From Planctomyces sp. (GTDB taxonomy: Bacteria > Planctomycetota > Planctomycetia > Planctomycetales > Planctomycetaceae), in contig JAEUIH010000013.1 of the NCBI GenBank assembly GCA_016795105.1, positions 62,001-126,000 of the forward strand: DNA of 64,000 nt. Reading direction: 5' to 3'. Under the pieces are notes generated by a model. That model worked only from the letters and a program-made list of their open reading frames with translations, searched no databases and had not been told where the DNA came from. Below are positions 1-9,103 of the stretch, piece by piece. The stretch's first letter is position 1, and each line of letters opens with the position of its first letter. Both the position numbers and the translations under genes were made by a program.

Positions 1-1269
1 GAGACCAGCATCCACGACCCATTCCGCATTGCTTTCGCTGACATCCGCCCCGGCCGCAAAGCTGGAACCAGCACGAGACATCCGAAGTCCGGGATGCAGC
101 CGTTCAGACCGCAGCAAAAACTCTCGAACTCCGGAAACATCGTCAAGCTCCGTGACCATGGCGACAACCGGAAACTGCAGCTGAAGTGCAGAATGGACTG
201 CGACAAGATCGTCACGTATCGCTGGTGCCAGCTTTCTCGCATTGTCTGCATCGGTCGCCCACGACAGCGGGATTGCCTGCAGCATACCATTGATACCGCA
301 AAATGGACTTCGAACCTTGCTGATCAGACTGCAGAGAAAACGGACCCTGCGAACTCCGACGAGACTCTCGACTTCATTTACAGGAAGCACACGTTTCTTG
401 CCATAACCTTTTCCGGCATTCTGGTTTGCTGCTGCAAACGTCTGCATCGCTCGCTTGAGCCCGCCCGGCATCATCGTTCCCAGAAATGTTCGCGAAATCG
501 GAGTACTTGCATGTGGCGGCGGAGTCTCAACGACGGGGGGAGCTGACTGCATTGTGCCGGTGGCAGATCGAGCTTTCGCCGTTGCTTCTGTCAATTGGCC
601 TGCCCGAACTGTGCCAGTGGCCGTGGCTGTCTCACCACCACCGCGGCCGGATCGCGAAGACGGTGTCTCAATTTCCGTAGCCACCTTTCCCTGTTGGCAA
701 CTCGTAACCCCCACTCCTGACATGCACAGATAAATTCCGCTGTCTCGAGCAAACACACGAATCACAGCGGATGTACGAGTCACTGGCGGAGAGATGACTC
801 TCCATTCACTCTCGCCACCCGTGTCAAATGCAGCATCAAATGCGCTGACCTCCTGCTGCGGCGTCAGGCCATTCACCAGAAATAATGGCAGCTCGTCGAT
901 GTAGATCCGTTCGCGTTCCAGTGCAGTCAGGATTTCCTTCCAGTCGGCCTCGATGTCCGGAAAGTCAGATTCTTCTTCAATCCCAAGCACAGCGAGAAGA
1001 AACAGAACTGTCCGAATGATGCCATACATCAGCAGAAACAAAATGCTGCACCAGATCTTCTTTGCCCACTCCAGATGCTCGGGCTCACGCGGCAGAAACG
1101 GAACGTGCTCAACAATCCAGTCATTCGCAAAATATAGTCCAACGGCAATCAGCGCAATAAAGACATAGTGAATGATCAGGAATGATCGAGGTGACCCGAT
1201 GGCCGATCGCGGCACGACGCCAAACAACCAGCGACACCAGTCAAGTACCTTATAGAGCACACTCCCCAT
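1..1269 (-). CDS. tssM: TssM/IcmF-like T6SS membrane-complex protein, partial at left edge
   Basis: TssM is the inner-membrane scaffold of the type VI secretion envelope complex. The first 423 residues are visible; the rest runs off the left edge. The order matches the family: two membrane segments (about 30-48 and 71-96), then a cytosolic GTPase-like domain. Its landmarks are DELPLFLVNG (about 125-134), where the P-loop should begin, FLCSLISKVRSPFCGINGML (about 311-330, the family's 'R..PINGv' block) and VVAMVTELDDVSGVREFL (about 368-385, the 'TKLD' block). The usual GxxGxGKT Walker A is absent: after VNG comes LTPQQEV, so nucleotide binding is probably lost. A Pro/Thr/Ser-rich linker of roughly 100 residues (195-295) splits the domain. 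ATG at 1267-1269 has GGTGA just upstream. It follows the 1691-residue gene by 143 bases and may share its transcript. The family call rests on motif order and on the T6SS genes elsewhere in the window. Confidence 0.75.
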   Translation of the reverse strand, partial: MGSVLYKVLDWCRWLFGVVPRSAIGSPRSFLIIHYVFIALIAVGLYFANDWIVEHVPFLPREPEHLEWAKKIWCSILFLLMYGIIRTVLFLLAVLGIEEESDFPDIEADWKEILTALERERIYIDELPLFLVNGLTPQQEVSAFDAAFDTGGESEWRVISPPVTRTSAVIRVFARDSGIYLCMSGVGVTSCQQGKVATEIETPSSRSGRGGGETATATGTVRAGQLTEATAKARSATGTMQSAPPVVETPPPHASTPISRTFLGTMMPGGLKRAMQTFAAANQNAGKGYGKKRVLPVNEVESLVGVRRVRFLCSLISKVRSPFCGINGMLQAIPLSWATDADNARKLAPAIRDDLVAVHSALQLQFPVVAMVTELDDVSGVREFLLRSERLHPGLRMSRAGSSFAAGADVSESNAEWVVDAGL

Positions 1270-1412
1270 AGTTCACCCATTCTATTTTAATCAACCCGAT
1301 ACCGACGCAAGAAGTTCCTGTCGATCCGGTAATTGACTCGATCTTATGTTCTGATTCTCTTCCGTTAAATTCTGACCACCGCTTGCCGCCAGTACAATCG
1401 GCCCGCTAACGC

Positions 1413-4400
1413 CTATGGTTTCACTTCAATCAGAATTGGCTTCCCTTCCTTGTCGACCATAATTGTTCGGCTGTTGCTGATGTTCTGCCCAGGGATCGGT
1501 ACTTTTTCCTTCCATGAAATTCGATGCTGTCCCTCTGTCAGATTGCGAAACTGAATCACTTCCCCGGCTTTGCCTTCTCTGGCAGGCAGATTGTCCAGAC
1601 GAGCAACAATCGTCCCCTGAACCGTTTCCGTGATCTGAAGTGTCAGCGAAAACGGAACCGGTTCTGCAGATTCTTTCGTCATCATGCCTGGTCGGAAAAC
1701 TCGTATCTCGCGTTTTACGACCGTACTCTGACCCGCCGAATTGATCAGTTTCACAAACACCGTTAGTGGTCGATTTATGTCTTTTTCCCCGGCCTCAAAC
1801 TCTCCAAACGCGTTGGAAGACACTTCGATTGGAATACTTGTTGTCCTGTCGATGGCTTTCGTATTCGGCAATGGCGGCCAGACTCGACTCAGCTTTTGCT
1901 CTTCGCAGCCCGCCTCGATTGCCATGACCCCGGACTCCGGATCCACGACGCCGGAAAGCAGAATCTTCAGAGGCTGATCAAAAGGAATTCGTCCCTCGTC
2001 GTCTCGTCCCTGAATCTGTACTTCCGGAACCAGAGGTTCTGTGACATCCACCACAAACGGAAGATCTTCCTGAACAGTCGAGTTCTGATCACGGCGAGTC
2101 AGATACGCACGAAGTTCGTATTGTCCGGATCTCCAGCCATTCTCAACCAGCAGAAATCCACGATCCGGTCCCCAGGAAGTCGTCGCCGTCGACACATTCC
2201 ACGCACCATTCTCACCAGGCGCAAATGCCTTTGACTGCTTCCAGCGACCATCGACTTCTGCGACCTGGTACAGACTTTTCTCCGGCAACTCCGGATAGAC
2301 AGAAACAATTCCCAGCTCAAGTGCAGGCGGCTGACCAACGTCCCAGGTTTTGCCAAACAGGTGAACTCGGGGAGTCAACATCGCCTTTTCTGTCAGCGCG
2401 TCTTCTCCAAACAGGAGTTTGTTCGTCGAATTGATTGCTTTAATGTCGGCATAGTCCAGAGTGACCAGTAACTCGGTGCCAGCGAGGTCCCCCAGCGGAA
2501 CCACTCCCTCATCAGCCGTCAGTTTCCAGCCCCACGCGTAGGGAACTCCTCCCACACTGACCGCGAAGATGGCTCCTTCCTCCGGCATCTGCTTGATTCC
2601 ATCAGAGAACTGGAAGCGGAATACCTCTCCGCCAGCAGCAATATCTTCCCGCAGGTGTCCCGTCAGTTCCGGCAGCAGTCGCCGAAGCTGTGGAGAAAAA
2701 TGTACTTCGACCGGAAGCTTCGCAGGTCGAAGTACCGAGTCATTCACCTGTCGAAACAGCTGAATCTCCAGCATCCTCGATACTGCATTGTAGGATACCT
2801 GCGGCAGTGCAACGTACGCTTCGATGCCCGAGCACTTCAGCATCACCTGAAGCATGGTCGAATCAGCCGGCGCATTGGCTGCTTCCAGCTCAGGAATAAT
2901 GGATGTTAATCGCAGCGCAAAACCATGCTCCAGGTCAGTGGACAGAGCTCCGGCAGGCACAACAGATGGATTCGTCGATGTCGGATTCGCTGCAGCCGGT
3001 GGTACTGCCGCTGCTGGAGCAGTGGCAGCAGGTATCATTGGCAGAGTCAGCGAATTTTTTCCTGCCTCAAGCACAAGCTCCTGACGCCAGATCAGCGGAT
3101 CGACAAGAACGTTGCCGTCGATGTCAACCTCAAAAAGCTCCACACGGACTCTGTCTGCTGTGCCCATCGTTCGCGTCAACTGCAGATCAAGTGCAGCCTG
3201 CGAAACCGAGGGTGGCAAAGTCAACTGCCTCCTGCCTCGCCCCAGCTCCAGCAACTCAACCGGTGCGCCCTTGTGACGCACATCCAGCCTCCACTCAGTT
3301 TTCAATCGTGGAAGGATGAGAATCTTTTTTCGTTCCAGAATCTGGTCCTGGTCAGAGACAACGAGCAGTTCAGCGTCCTGGGTGGAAGTTAACGCGCCAG
3401 CGCCATCATCGCGAATCAGCTGAAACTTCAGATGACTCTGAGCAGATTCCGAAGTTACATCAGCCAGCTTCTGCCACACATCTGAAGGTGCATTATCACC
3501 TGCAACATGAAACCCCGGGGCGTGTAACAGCAACTGGCAAGGCTCCGGAGGCGACTGAATCTCAACACCCAAAGTCATCGGCGTCATTCCATCGGCAACC
3601 AAAGTCTCATTTGCACTCCTGATCACGGCTGGTAACGCCGCAGCGGAATCGGCACTCATTCGGTATTGAGTCCGAATCTCCCAGTCAAACGCTCGTCGTT
3701 TTTCCAGAAACGCCTGAACCACCGGACCGAAATCCTGCTGCGTGACTGTTTGGAGATCGTCACTGCCAACACTCTCATTTTCCAGTTGAAGCCATGCTTC
3801 ACGAAGCTCCGAGAACAGTTTCGCACGAATCGCAATCGCAGGCGATGGTTCCAGTGGCGACGCTGGCGCAACTGGTGACGACGTTCGATCTGTGCCTGTG
3901 CGTTCGTTCGATTTCGAAGACGTCAATTCGTGCTGCAGAGCCAATTTCAGTTCGTCCCACTGATTCCACAACAAATCTGTTTCACCGCTCGAAGTACCAA
4001 GACACTCAAGAAGGCGAATCGACCAGAATCCCATCCACAGCCCTGTATTTCTGAGAGCCGGAAGTTCAGCAGTATCATCGCCGGCAAAGGCCGGTCTGAA
4101 GCCAGGCAAAGGTCGTGAAGCATATGCCTGAAAAGGTGGTATCAACTCCAGATTTCGGTGTTCGGCAGATGTCATCCTGGATGTGCCGACAAAACCTGAA
4201 GCTGCTTTGTCATTAAGCTCTTTCCACAAACCGGACAAGTGCTCATTCAAACGGTCCGTCACTTCAGGAGACGAATCCTGTGAAGCAATCTTCGCTGTCA
4301 ACTCCAGCATGGCCTTTCGTCGATCACCAGGTAAAGCAATTCTTCCGGTTCGGTCGACCCCCTCCAGAACCGCAGCACTCACATCCATCTGTTCATCGAG

Positions 4401-6488
4401 ACTTGCATAGAACTGGACCAAATAAGGAATCATCACTCGCTGCGATCCGGCGAAGTTCTCGAAACCCTGGCGGGCTCTCAGCACGCGAACGAGTTCAGCG
4501 ATATCATTCTCGGCCTGACGGAGTAGTACTTCAGCCCTCGCTTCGCCGGTTTCTCCCAACGCCAGCCAGCTCTCCACAGATGTGAGTCGCGTCAACAGAC
4601 TCTGCAATGGACGACCCGAGCCATCACCGGAATTCAGAAGCTGGTGCCACAGTTCCTTCCCAATCAGACTGCTGCCATTCACCGGATCCGCACCGACAGC
4701 AATGGCGATCGCCTGACGGCGAGCTTCGAGCAGCCGCAGAATCATCTTCAGGCGCGACCATCCGTCCGTGGTCGACCGATCCGCCTGCACAAGGTGCCGC
4801 AGTGTGGTAAATGGCAAAGATGTTCGGCCTCGCGAGTTTAAGTCTGCGAAGGCTGGATGAGTCAGAACTTTCTTCAGTATCAGCAGCTGCTCTGACCGAG
4901 CCTCCGCAAGAGGCGCAGTCTCGTCAACACGTCGAATCAGATACGTCACCAGTTGATTCTGAAAAGCGGCCGTTTTTTTATCGGCAGGAATCAAATCCGG
5001 ACGACTCTCTGGTGCCTTTAAAGCCTCCAGCAAAGCATCGCATTCAGCAACCTGCTGTGCAGTTAACGATTGATTCAACTGCAAGCCCAGCCACGATTTC
5101 AGAGTAACGGATGATTCCACTTGATCCGCGATGGTATTTTCGTGCAGTCGAGTCAATTTCCGGTTCAACGCCGCCAGTTGTTTGTCTGCAAATTCCCGGG
5201 CAAGGTCGGACTCATCCAGTCGCTGATGCAGCAAAAGCTGCTCTGCCCTTAACAATGCCGACTGACATATCCATAGATCAAACGGAAACGCAGCAGCATC
5301 TGAATCGGCTGCTGGAAGGGCGTTCCACAACAGGGTGATTCTCTCTTCCCGTGTTGGTTCAGCCTCTGTCGTTTCCGCCGCCTTCGCACCATCGCCGTCG
5401 GTCTGCTTCTGTTCTGACTCCGAACTGCCTGCCTCCTCACCAGCTTTTGCTGTCTGATCCAGTCCGGAATCCGTTGGCGATGGCCGCAACCGACTGTTGT
5501 AGTCCGCTCGAACAGGAGGCTTAATGCCGGCAAACAGTTCGGCTCCGGAAGACTCGCCTTTCGCTGTCAACATCTTCACGGTCTGATCTGTACGATACGT
5601 CTCTGCCACGTAGGACTGAACTCGATCACGAAGCTCCTGAAACAACTCCTGTACTGTGTTGGCTTTATTATCTACAACCACCTCACACGCGAAGTGTCCA
5701 AATGCTGTTCCGTTATAAACAACACGGGGCACAGCGACAGGAATGGCTGCACCTGCAGACTCTTCTGTAGCAGCTTTCGGCTGAGATACAGATTTCTCAG
5801 TAAGGTACTCCCAGCTCCGCTCACCATTTCCACATGCTGTAACAACGACCAGCCCAGGTTCGTTCAGATCCTGAATCACTTTCTCAAGCAGACGAAACGT
5901 ATCCGAGCCCGATGAATCTCGGTGAATCCCTAACCCCTGATTCTCCAGTTCGAGAAGTACGACTAAAAGTCGCGGCCGCGGAAAGTACTGTGATGATGTG
6001 AGGGAACCAAAGAATGATTGCGCAGTATCCCAGTTGGACTTGTCACCTTCGTCAAAACCAAATTCAAGCGATGGCTCTCCGGACCTGGCACTGACACGGG
6101 CCTTCAGAGAGCAGTAAAGAAGTAAGCGTTCTTCGGAACCCGCCTTCAGGCTCTGAAGACTTTGAAGAGACTCCAGCTTCTGTGAATCCCTGATCAGTGA
6201 TGGCTCCGCCGCCTGTGATGCCTGCATGAGCGCTTCAAAGCGATGGATATTGGCCTTCGCGCCAAGGTCTTCGGGCAATGGCAACACGTCGCCTAAGGAG
6301 ACACGCACACCCGAGGGTGACAGACTAACAAACCTGACCGGCTGTACCGGAGGAGTCCAGATCATGTAAACAAGTGCAAGTACCAGTGCAGTCAACAGCC
6401 CTACGGCCAGAAATAACTTCAGCTTTCGCTCACGACGCCGCGGGATGGATCGCTCTGGTCGCCAGGATCGTTCACGACCTACAGACAC
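1413..6488 (-). CDS. Giant membrane-anchored protein with degenerate caspase-like region (unknown function)
   Basis: A 1691-residue protein. An Arg-rich cytoplasmic N terminus is followed by one membrane segment (about 24-45), so nearly all of it should lie outside the inner membrane. Residues about 90-310 follow the order of bacterial caspase/CHAT-type domains: a strand LLLYCSLKA, a strand RLLVVLLELE, VVVTACGNGERSW, then GTAFGHFACEVV, a helix ELFQELRDRVQSYV and QTVKML. The catalytic His (expected after LLLYCS) and Cys (expected in LLVVLLELE) are missing, so it would be a pseudo-enzyme. A Ser/Glu-rich linker, a long helical middle and Ig-like beta domains near the C terminus (about 1480-1600) follow. 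An Ala/Pro-rich stretch lies near 1190. The GTG start at 6486-6488 has GGAAGGGA upstream. It directly precedes tssM, so a structural or regulatory role in secretion is a reasonable guess, not a demonstration. Confidence 0.7.
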   Translation of the reverse strand: MSVGRERSWRPERSIPRRRERKLKLFLAVGLLTALVLALVYMIWTPPVQPVRFVSLSPSGVRVSLGDVLPLPEDLGAKANIHRFEALMQASQAAEPSLIRDSQKLESLQSLQSLKAGSEERLLLYCSLKARVSARSGEPSLEFGFDEGDKSNWDTAQSFFGSLTSSQYFPRPRLLVVLLELENQGLGIHRDSSGSDTFRLLEKVIQDLNEPGLVVVTACGNGERSWEYLTEKSVSQPKAATEESAGAAIPVAVPRVVYNGTAFGHFACEVVVDNKANTVQELFQELRDRVQSYVAETYRTDQTVKMLTAKGESSGAELFAGIKPPVRADYNSRLRPSPTDSGLDQTAKAGEEAGSSESEQKQTDGDGAKAAETTEAEPTREERITLLWNALPAADSDAAAFPFDLWICQSALLRAEQLLLHQRLDESDLAREFADKQLAALNRKLTRLHENTIADQVESSVTLKSWLGLQLNQSLTAQQVAECDALLEALKAPESRPDLIPADKKTAAFQNQLVTYLIRRVDETAPLAEARSEQLLILKKVLTHPAFADLNSRGRTSLPFTTLRHLVQADRSTTDGWSRLKMILRLLEARRQAIAIAVGADPVNGSSLIGKELWHQLLNSGDGSGRPLQSLLTRLTSVESWLALGETGEARAEVLLRQAENDIAELVRVLRARQGFENFAGSQRVMIPYLVQFYASLDEQMDVSAAVLEGVDRTGRIALPGDRRKAMLELTAKIASQDSSPEVTDRLNEHLSGLWKELNDKAASGFVGTSRMTSAEHRNLELIPPFQAYASRPLPGFRPAFAGDDTAELPALRNTGLWMGFWSIRLLECLGTSSGETDLLWNQWDELKLALQHELTSSKSNERTGTDRTSSPVAPASPLEPSPAIAIRAKLFSELREAWLQLENESVGSDDLQTVTQQDFGPVVQAFLEKRRAFDWEIRTQYRMSADSAAALPAVIRSANETLVADGMTPMTLGVEIQSPPEPCQLLLHAPGFHVAGDNAPSDVWQKLADVTSESAQSHLKFQLIRDDGAGALTSTQDAELLVVSDQDQILERKKILILPRLKTEWRLDVRHKGAPVELLELGRGRRQLTLPPSVSQAALDLQLTRTMGTADRVRVELFEVDIDGNVLVDPLIWRQELVLEAGKNSLTLPMIPAATAPAAAVPPAAANPTSTNPSVVPAGALSTDLEHGFALRLTSIIPELEAANAPADSTMLQVMLKCSGIEAYVALPQVSYNAVSRMLEIQLFRQVNDSVLRPAKLPVEVHFSPQLRRLLPELTGHLREDIAAGGEVFRFQFSDGIKQMPEEGAIFAVSVGGVPYAWGWKLTADEGVVPLGDLAGTELLVTLDYADIKAINSTNKLLFGEDALTEKAMLTPRVHLFGKTWDVGQPPALELGIVSVYPELPEKSLYQVAEVDGRWKQSKAFAPGENGAWNVSTATTSWGPDRGFLLVENGWRSGQYELRAYLTRRDQNSTVQEDLPFVVDVTEPLVPEVQIQGRDDEGRIPFDQPLKILLSGVVDPESGVMAIEAGCEEQKLSRVWPPLPNTKAIDRTTSIPIEVSSNAFGEFEAGEKDINRPLTVFVKLINSAGQSTVVKREIRVFRPGMMTKESAEPVPFSLTLQITETVQGTIVARLDNLPAREGKAGEVIQFRNLTEGQHRISWKEKVPIPGQNISNSRTIMVDKEGKPILIEVKP

Positions 6489-6649
6489 AGCTCTGTCCCT
6501 TCCATTCTTAAATCAGATGACATCGAAGTTCAGATCACCCGAATACAGCTGGAAAGTTTAAAAGACGGAACGCCTTATGTCGCTCCCGCTACGATCCGGT
6601 TCCGGACGAACCGGTCAGAATCCTGTTTTTTTGTTCGTCAAAAGCAAAG

Positions 6650-6673
6650 AAGGCGTCACAAATGTGACGCCTT
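6650..6673 (-). terminator. Perfect 10-bp hairpin after the TIGR03000-like gene
   Basis: AAGGCGTCAC and GTGACGCCTT pair perfectly around a 4-base loop. The hairpin lies about 50 bases past the stop at 6727. On the minus strand it is followed by a T-rich stretch, though not a clean T run. It probably ends transcription before the next minus-strand gene (start 6488). Confidence 0.55.
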
Positions 6674-6726
6674 CCCGATTTTTCTGTGATTGCCGAATTT
6701 TTCGCAGGACTTCGTCCGGAGTAAAA

Positions 6727-7383
6727 TCAACCGTCTGCTTTTGGAGCACCGCCGGGGGCCACGGTCGAAACTTCGTGGTCAATTGCCGGTGTTGCGTCTT
6801 CTGCGAGTTCCGGCACGGCGACCTTAAGATTCAGAATTGTTCCCGCGGTCACACTGTTCAGTGCTATTTTGCGGAAGTACTTCTTTCCACGAATTACAAC
6901 ATCCACTTTCACGACATACTTGTACTGTTTTGTTCGATCGGCAATTGGAACAATAAAGACACGCTTTTCGCCCGGAGTCGACATCCGCTGATCACTCAGC
7001 CAGACACCCGCGCTTTCGGGAACTTCGAAATGAAGCCGAGCCTGGGACTGCTCGTACAACATCTTTGACTGCGATTCAGGTGTCAATGATTCGATGTCAG
7101 TACCTTCTTCATAGGTACAGTCCCAGCAGCACGTGTTCTGGCCGCAAACACTACATCCTGCCATCACTCCGCACGTACCACAGACACCACAACCGCAGAG
7201 GGCCGCACTGCACTGCGAACAGCCTTCGACGATTCCTGTTCCACATGAGTCGCAGGGTGTCGGCGTCAAAGGAGCTGCGCAGTTCGGAGTCGGATTACAT
7301 CCACAATGATCCGTCGATGCAGCCATGACCGCCTGCAGACCAGAAAGCGTTAAGATGGCCGCTATGGCCGTTAAATGACGCAT
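6727..7383 (-). CDS. Secreted Cys-rich TIGR03000-like domain protein
   Basis: A 218-residue protein with an N-terminal signal peptide (hydrophobic LTAIAAILTLSGLQAVMA). A segment of about 60 residues follows that is dense in Cys and Gly, with many CxxC pairs (CGCGVCGTCG, CSVCGQNTCC). The C-terminal half carries the planctomycete beta domain usually called TIGR03000: VWLSDQRMSTPGEKRVFIVP, then YKYVVKVDVVIRGKKYFRK and TAGTILNLKV. The Cys-rich part could bind metal or be disulphide-linked in the envelope; the sequence does not decide. ATG at 7381-7383 is chosen over the longer frame because AGGAG lies seven bases upstream. A hairpin follows the stop. It appears to be a separate transcript from the YHS gene upstream. 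Confidence 0.7.
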   Translation of the reverse strand: MRHLTAIAAILTLSGLQAVMAASTDHCGCNPTPNCAAPLTPTPCDSCGTGIVEGCSQCSAALCGCGVCGTCGVMAGCSVCGQNTCCWDCTYEEGTDIESLTPESQSKMLYEQSQARLHFEVPESAGVWLSDQRMSTPGEKRVFIVPIADRTKQYKYVVKVDVVIRGKKYFRKIALNSVTAGTILNLKVAVPELAEDATPAIDHEVSTVAPGGAPKADG

Positions 7384-7581
7384 GCGCTGACTCCTGAATT
7401 CAGATTCCACAGTTCCAGACAGTTAGGGGATCGGCAAATTTAACCGGTCTCCAGGAACTGGTTTTCCGCGAAGTTTCTGTTCCGATAATCCTTTTCCCGA
7501 ATATGCTGGTATTTCCACAAATAACGTGCACTGACGGTATGCGGGCAACAGAATCGTGATCTTCAGTGAGACGTCATGTGG

Positions 7582-7606
7582 TCAGTGTTCAACACATGAA
7601 CACTGA
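7582..7606. repeat. 9-bp perfect inverted repeat, possible operator
   Basis: TCAGTGTTC and GAACACTGA flank a 7-base spacer about 200 bases upstream of the ATG at 7383. There is no T run beside it, so a protein-binding operator fits at least as well as a terminator. No regulator is identified. Confidence 0.4.
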
Positions 7607-7633
7607 GCCAGTGCACCTCGATAAATGCCATGA

Positions 7634-7660
7634 GGCCCGACATTCATAAGAATGCGGGCC
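7634..7660 (-). terminator. GC-rich hairpin after the YHS/HEAT gene
   Basis: GGCCCGACATTC pairs with GAATGCGGGCC apart from one bulged base, around a 4-base loop. It sits about 75 bases past the stop at 7733. It lacks a strong T tract on the minus strand, so it may be a weak terminator or only stabilise the mRNA end. Confidence 0.45.
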
Positions 7661-7732
7661 CCAGGTGTTTTGATCAGTTTGACTCAGCCGGAAATTCAGC
7701 GAACGTCAGGCTCCGAGTGAGCGGCCGGGATA

Positions 7733-8878
7733 TCAGCGAGAAGCCAGACGTCCGGCCGGCTCTGCACTTCCTCCGAACGCTGCTGGATTTTCTTTGAAGA
7801 GGTTCAGATTCTCCCGAGTCGCGAACATGAAGTAGCGACCATCATGTTTCAGGAGGAATCGCCCCTCGACAACTTCCTTTGTTGCCACAAATTCGACCGG
7901 GTCACAACCTCCGAACGCAACTGCATAGTTCTCAGGAGATTTGAGGAACGTCGATCTGGCTTCTTCGGATGAGAAGAAGTACAGACGTCCTCGATATTCA
8001 GCAGTCAATTCTTTGTTCGTTCGAACAACGTTTCCGTTTCTGAGTTCAACGATGCAAATGTCTGTCAGTCGTTCGATGGGAGTTGCTTCAGTGGTCAGCA
8101 GTTCCGGGAGGATAAGTTCAGCAGAAGGAGCAGGAGCGTTTTCCGGCTTTTCGACCGGTGGCTTATCTTCTCCAGTGCCAGGACCTTCTCCACCAACTTC
8201 TTCAGTCGGAGTCGGGCCGACTTCTTCCGCATAGTAAGGCTTGTAGTTGCAGGGAACTCCGCAAACGCTGATTGCTTCGACTGCCATCTGGCGTACTCTT
8301 AAAGACGGCTCGTAGCAGCAGCCATCTTCTTTCATTTCGTAGGCGGTTTTGGCGAGCGTGTTGAGAGTATCTGCGTCACAGCAATTTGTGCAGTGACACA
8401 TTCCTTCGTCCTTGCCATTCTTCTTCCACCATCGCTCTGACTTCTTCTTCTTTTCCGGATCGCATTGTCCGCCGCAGGCATTGCGTTCGAGCATGTCTCT
8501 CAAACCCTTGGCTGCTTCCAGGCGAACTTCCTCCCAACGCTCCTTTTCCGGGTTCAGCATTTCCAGAAGCATCAGTTTTGCTTCAGGAAACTGAGCACAG
8601 TCAAGGTCGGCCAGATACCGAATTGCTTTCTTGCGATTCGGTATATCAAGCTCTCTCGCTCGAATCTTCGACGCCAGTCCCTTCGGGCCCGCCTCTGCAG
8701 CCTCGTTATGGAATGGCGGTTTGAGCAGAGGATCTTTATCAAATCGCTTCAGGAACTCGCCCCACTTCGGGGCTCCCGTATCCTGCGCATTGATAGTCTG
8801 ACCAGCAGACATCATGGAGAACGTCAAAAACACTGCTGAACAAAGCCGCAGCCCGCGGAGATGATCCATCCTGGCCAT
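7733..8878 (-). CDS. Secreted HEAT-like / tandem YHS-like domain protein
   Basis: A 381-residue protein with a signal peptide ending near TINAQD. Residues about 60-210 look like HEAT-type helical repeats (KKAIRYLADLD, VRLEAAKGLRDML, LRVRQMAVEAIS). They are interrupted by Cys clusters (NACGGQCDPEKKKK, CHCTNCCD, DGCCYEP). After a Pro/Glu-rich linker, two C-terminal units resemble YHS domains: YRGRLYFFSSEEARSTFLKS with PENYAVAFGG, then a shorter unit built on DGRYFMFATRENLNLFKENP and PAAFGG. YHS domains are small modules often linked to metal handling, but the Cys usual in metal-binding versions is not obvious here. Start: ATG at 8876-8878 has AGGAGG eight bases upstream; the GTG at 8884 lies too close to it. 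Function unknown. Confidence 0.7.
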   Translation of the reverse strand: MARMDHLRGLRLCSAVFLTFSMMSAGQTINAQDTGAPKWGEFLKRFDKDPLLKPPFHNEAAEAGPKGLASKIRARELDIPNRKKAIRYLADLDCAQFPEAKLMLLEMLNPEKERWEEVRLEAAKGLRDMLERNACGGQCDPEKKKKSERWWKKNGKDEGMCHCTNCCDADTLNTLAKTAYEMKEDGCCYEPSLRVRQMAVEAISVCGVPCNYKPYYAEEVGPTPTEEVGGEGPGTGEDKPPVEKPENAPAPSAELILPELLTTEATPIERLTDICIVELRNGNVVRTNKELTAEYRGRLYFFSSEEARSTFLKSPENYAVAFGGCDPVEFVATKEVVEGRFLLKHDGRYFMFATRENLNLFKENPAAFGGSAEPAGRLASR

Positions 8879-9103
8879 CGCCACCCCCTCCTTGAGAAAT
8901 CCAACTCTAACGCATCAGTTCTTATTTCGTCATGATGCTGCAATCCCCCCCCAGGGAATTACTCAGCGTTTGGCCAACTCTGACGAATCACGTCAGTTCC
9001 ATTCGATTTGTTCCGGTCAGGTAAAACTTGACGGCTCGAATTTTTTGATCCAGCACCGCTGCACACTCAATCGGCAAATTCTGCCGCAGCTGGTTGCCAC
9101 GCA

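Larger units (their letters stand above)
7384..7732. other. Non-coding gap of about 350 bases with two inverted repeats
   Basis: No convincing gene lies between the TIGR03000-like gene and the YHS gene. The gap holds a 9-bp perfect inverted repeat at 7582-7606 and a GC-rich hairpin at 7634-7660, each listed separately. It must also hold the promoter of the TIGR03000-like gene, but I cannot place -35 and -10 boxes with confidence. Confidence 0.6.

Noticed and set aside
94-733. Plus-strand frames at the left edge
   Set aside because: The opposite strand reads as a TssM fragment with membrane segments and family blocks, so these are shadows.
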